Positions 6,008 through 7,039 of a stretch of 7,039 nt of DNA are shown here, in pieces. Under the pieces are notes generated by a model. It was not told the DNA's origin and searched no databases. It was given only the letters and a program-made list of their open reading frames with translations. Both the position numbers and the translations under genes were made by a program. Origin of the DNA: Vulcanimicrobiota bacterium (GTDB lineage Bacteria > Vulcanimicrobiota > Vulcanimicrobiia > Vulcanimicrobiales > Vulcanimicrobiaceae); NCBI GenBank assembly GCA_019245995.1, contig JAFAQW010000135.1, positions 1 to 7,039 of the forward strand, given 5' to 3'. Every line of letters begins with the position of its first letter. The stretch's first letter is position 1.

Positions 6008-6015
6008 GGGCGCGA

Positions 6016-7039
6016 ATGGGGGGCGACGCTGTCGCATACGCGATTTCGGGGCAAGAGCGTTGCCTCGCCCTTAGCGTTGACTCGAACCTGCTGGAAATGC
6101 GTGGGGTCGCGATTGGCGATGCGAGCGCCGAAGGTGATCTCGTTGCCGCCGTCGTCCTCACGTGGTCGAGTCGATCCGAGGATTCGTACGAGCTTTTCCG
6201 GCGGGCGTCGTCGGCGGCACTGAGGGAGAATCGGGTCCACCTCGCCGTTGCGGCGCTCGAGCGGCTCGCGCACCATGCGATTCTCTTCGGCGACGTGCCC
6301 ATCGCGCAGAGCGCGATCAACGACGCCGTGGCGTTGGCAACCGTTCGGCGTCAATCGGAATGGGCCCAGCGCGCTCTCGCGAGCGCGTCGCGACTGGCAT
6401 TCGATGTCGGCGAATCCCAAGAGGCGCTGCGACTGATGGAGCTGGCAATCGCCGAAAATCCTAGCGTGCCTCCGGTCGCGTGCGCGCCGCTCGCCGTTCA
6501 ATTGGCCATCGAACGAGGCGATGATGCGGCCGTGGGCCTGTGGAGCGGGCCCGCCGTCATTGAGGCGGCGTTGCATGGGACGCAACTGCCGGATGCGGCC
6601 GCGGCAACGGTCGCGATGCTCATCGCCGGGGCACACGGCCATCCGCACCGCCGTATCGCGACTGCGGTGCGCCGCCTGCTGCTCGCGGTCACGGACCCCT
6701 CGAACCTCCCCGAGATGTTTACGACGATTGCGAAGTATGGGGATCCCGAACAGGCGCACTACGGCTTGAAACTGTTTGCGGCCTGTGTCGCATCCGATCG
6801 CGTCTACGTGCGGGCCCATCGGCTCTTAGCGCAGGCATATTTGGCGTTTCGGTGCGGTCGCTATGCCGAGTGCAGCGATACCGCCGGAGAGGCGGCGCGC
6901 GCGTTTAGCACGATGGGATTGCGCCGCTGGACCGATGATTCGATGGCGTTGCTGGTACGCCACTCGACGAAGCCGTCCAACCGCGGCATCCATCCTTCGC
7001 TAACGCGACGCGAAGAACAGATCGCGAGCCTCGTCCGCA
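6016..7039 (+). CDS. LuxR/GerE-type transcriptional regulator with helical-repeat body, 3' partial
   Basis: The frame is open from just after the TAA at 5977-5979 to the right edge; 341 residues are visible from the ATG at 6016. Most of the protein is a string of alanine- and leucine-rich helices resembling TPR or MalT-type repeats (for example LAVAALERLAHHAILFGDVPIAQSAINDAVALA, RALASASRLAFDVGESQEALRLMELAIAE, RAHRLLAQAYLAFRCGRYAECSDTAGEAARAF). After a linker, residues 329-341 read LTRREEQIASLVR, the canonical opening helix of the GerE/LuxR helix-turn-helix domain; the recognition helix lies beyond the window. It should be a cytoplasmic DNA-binding regulator whose repeat body senses a protein or ligand. 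I see no Walker motifs or response-regulator receiver domain. Many MalT-like relatives carry an ATPase domain in front of the repeats, and there is no room for one here between the divergent promoters. The DUF5916 gene, transcribed away from the shared 135-bp region, is a plausible target. Confidence 0.85.
   Translation, partial: MGGDAVAYAISGQERCLALSVDSNLLEMRGVAIGDASAEGDLVAAVVLTWSSRSEDSYELFRRASSAALRENRVHLAVAALERLAHHAILFGDVPIAQSAINDAVALATVRRQSEWAQRALASASRLAFDVGESQEALRLMELAIAENPSVPPVACAPLAVQLAIERGDDAAVGLWSGPAVIEAALHGTQLPDAAAATVAMLIAGAHGHPHRRIATAVRRLLLAVTDPSNLPEMFTTIAKYGDPEQAHYGLKLFAACVASDRVYVRAHRLLAQAYLAFRCGRYAECSDTAGEAARAFSTMGLRRWTDDSMALLVRHSTKPSNRGIHPSLTRREEQIASLVR

Noticed and set aside
6001..6819. 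Minus-strand open frame of 272 codons
   Set aside because: It is antisense to the LuxR-type regulator, whose plus-strand frame is longer, has helical repeats and ends in a GerE helix. The minus frame is Arg-rich with no family features.
1..7039. Mobile element, CRISPR, tRNA/rRNA or prophage content
   Set aside because: I saw no transposase, integrase, terminal inverted repeats, spaced repeat array, tRNA cloverleaf or rRNA-like stretch; base composition looks even across the window.

Overview
The window is about 7 kb of high-GC bacterial chromosome with eight protein-coding genes, two of them cut by the window edges. I see no RNA genes, insertion sequences, integrases, CRISPR arrays or phage genes. 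The gene mix is a kelch protein with the GTQFNGLSQ-type C-terminal domain, a DUF5916 outer-membrane barrel, a Tat-exported HiPIP and a helical-repeat LuxR-type regulator. Together with start codons sitting directly behind -10 elements, it resembles a soil or environmental bacterium such as Candidatus Eremiobacterota (WPS-2). That placement is inference; no marker gene is present to prove it.

Layout, left to right. (1) 1-1419 (+): 3' part of a seven-blade kelch propeller protein, closed by a perfect hairpin shared with the convergent gene. (2) 2043-1446 (-): a two-gene operon of an unrecognised 113-aa protein and a 79-aa LEA-like, highly charged helical protein. (3) 2102-2764 (+): a HAD-superfamily phosphatase with all four catalytic motifs intact, overlapping tail to tail by 42 bp with (4) 3247-2723 (-): a secreted DUF1579-like lipocalin-fold protein. 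(5) 3327-3602 (+): a small Tat-exported high-potential iron-sulfur protein. (6) 5880-3634 (-): a 748-aa outer-membrane protein with an N-terminal CBM9-like domain and a DUF5916-type barrel. (7) 6016 to the right edge (+): a LuxR/GerE-type regulator with a helical-repeat body, cut just inside its DNA-binding domain.

Organisation. Transcription units alternate in direction all the way along, so each unit faces a convergent partner on one side and a divergent partner on the other. Only the 113-aa/79-aa pair looks like an operon. At three unit starts (DUF1579, DUF5916, LuxR) an extended -10 (TGnTAnnnT) ends 7-9 nt before the start codon, and a plain TAnnnT lies 6 nt before the proposed start of the 113-aa gene. 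These positions predict leaderless or nearly leaderless mRNAs. The only good Shine-Dalgarno sequence is at the internal gene of the operon.

How the genes work together. Four products act outside the cytoplasm or at the cell surface (kelch, DUF1579, HiPIP, DUF5916), so the region is rich in envelope functions. The divergent LuxR/DUF5916 arrangement makes the regulator a candidate controller of the barrel protein. I see no convincing multi-gene novel system; the more unusual points are the promoter architecture, several perfect hairpins at or inside gene ends, and the small HiPIP.
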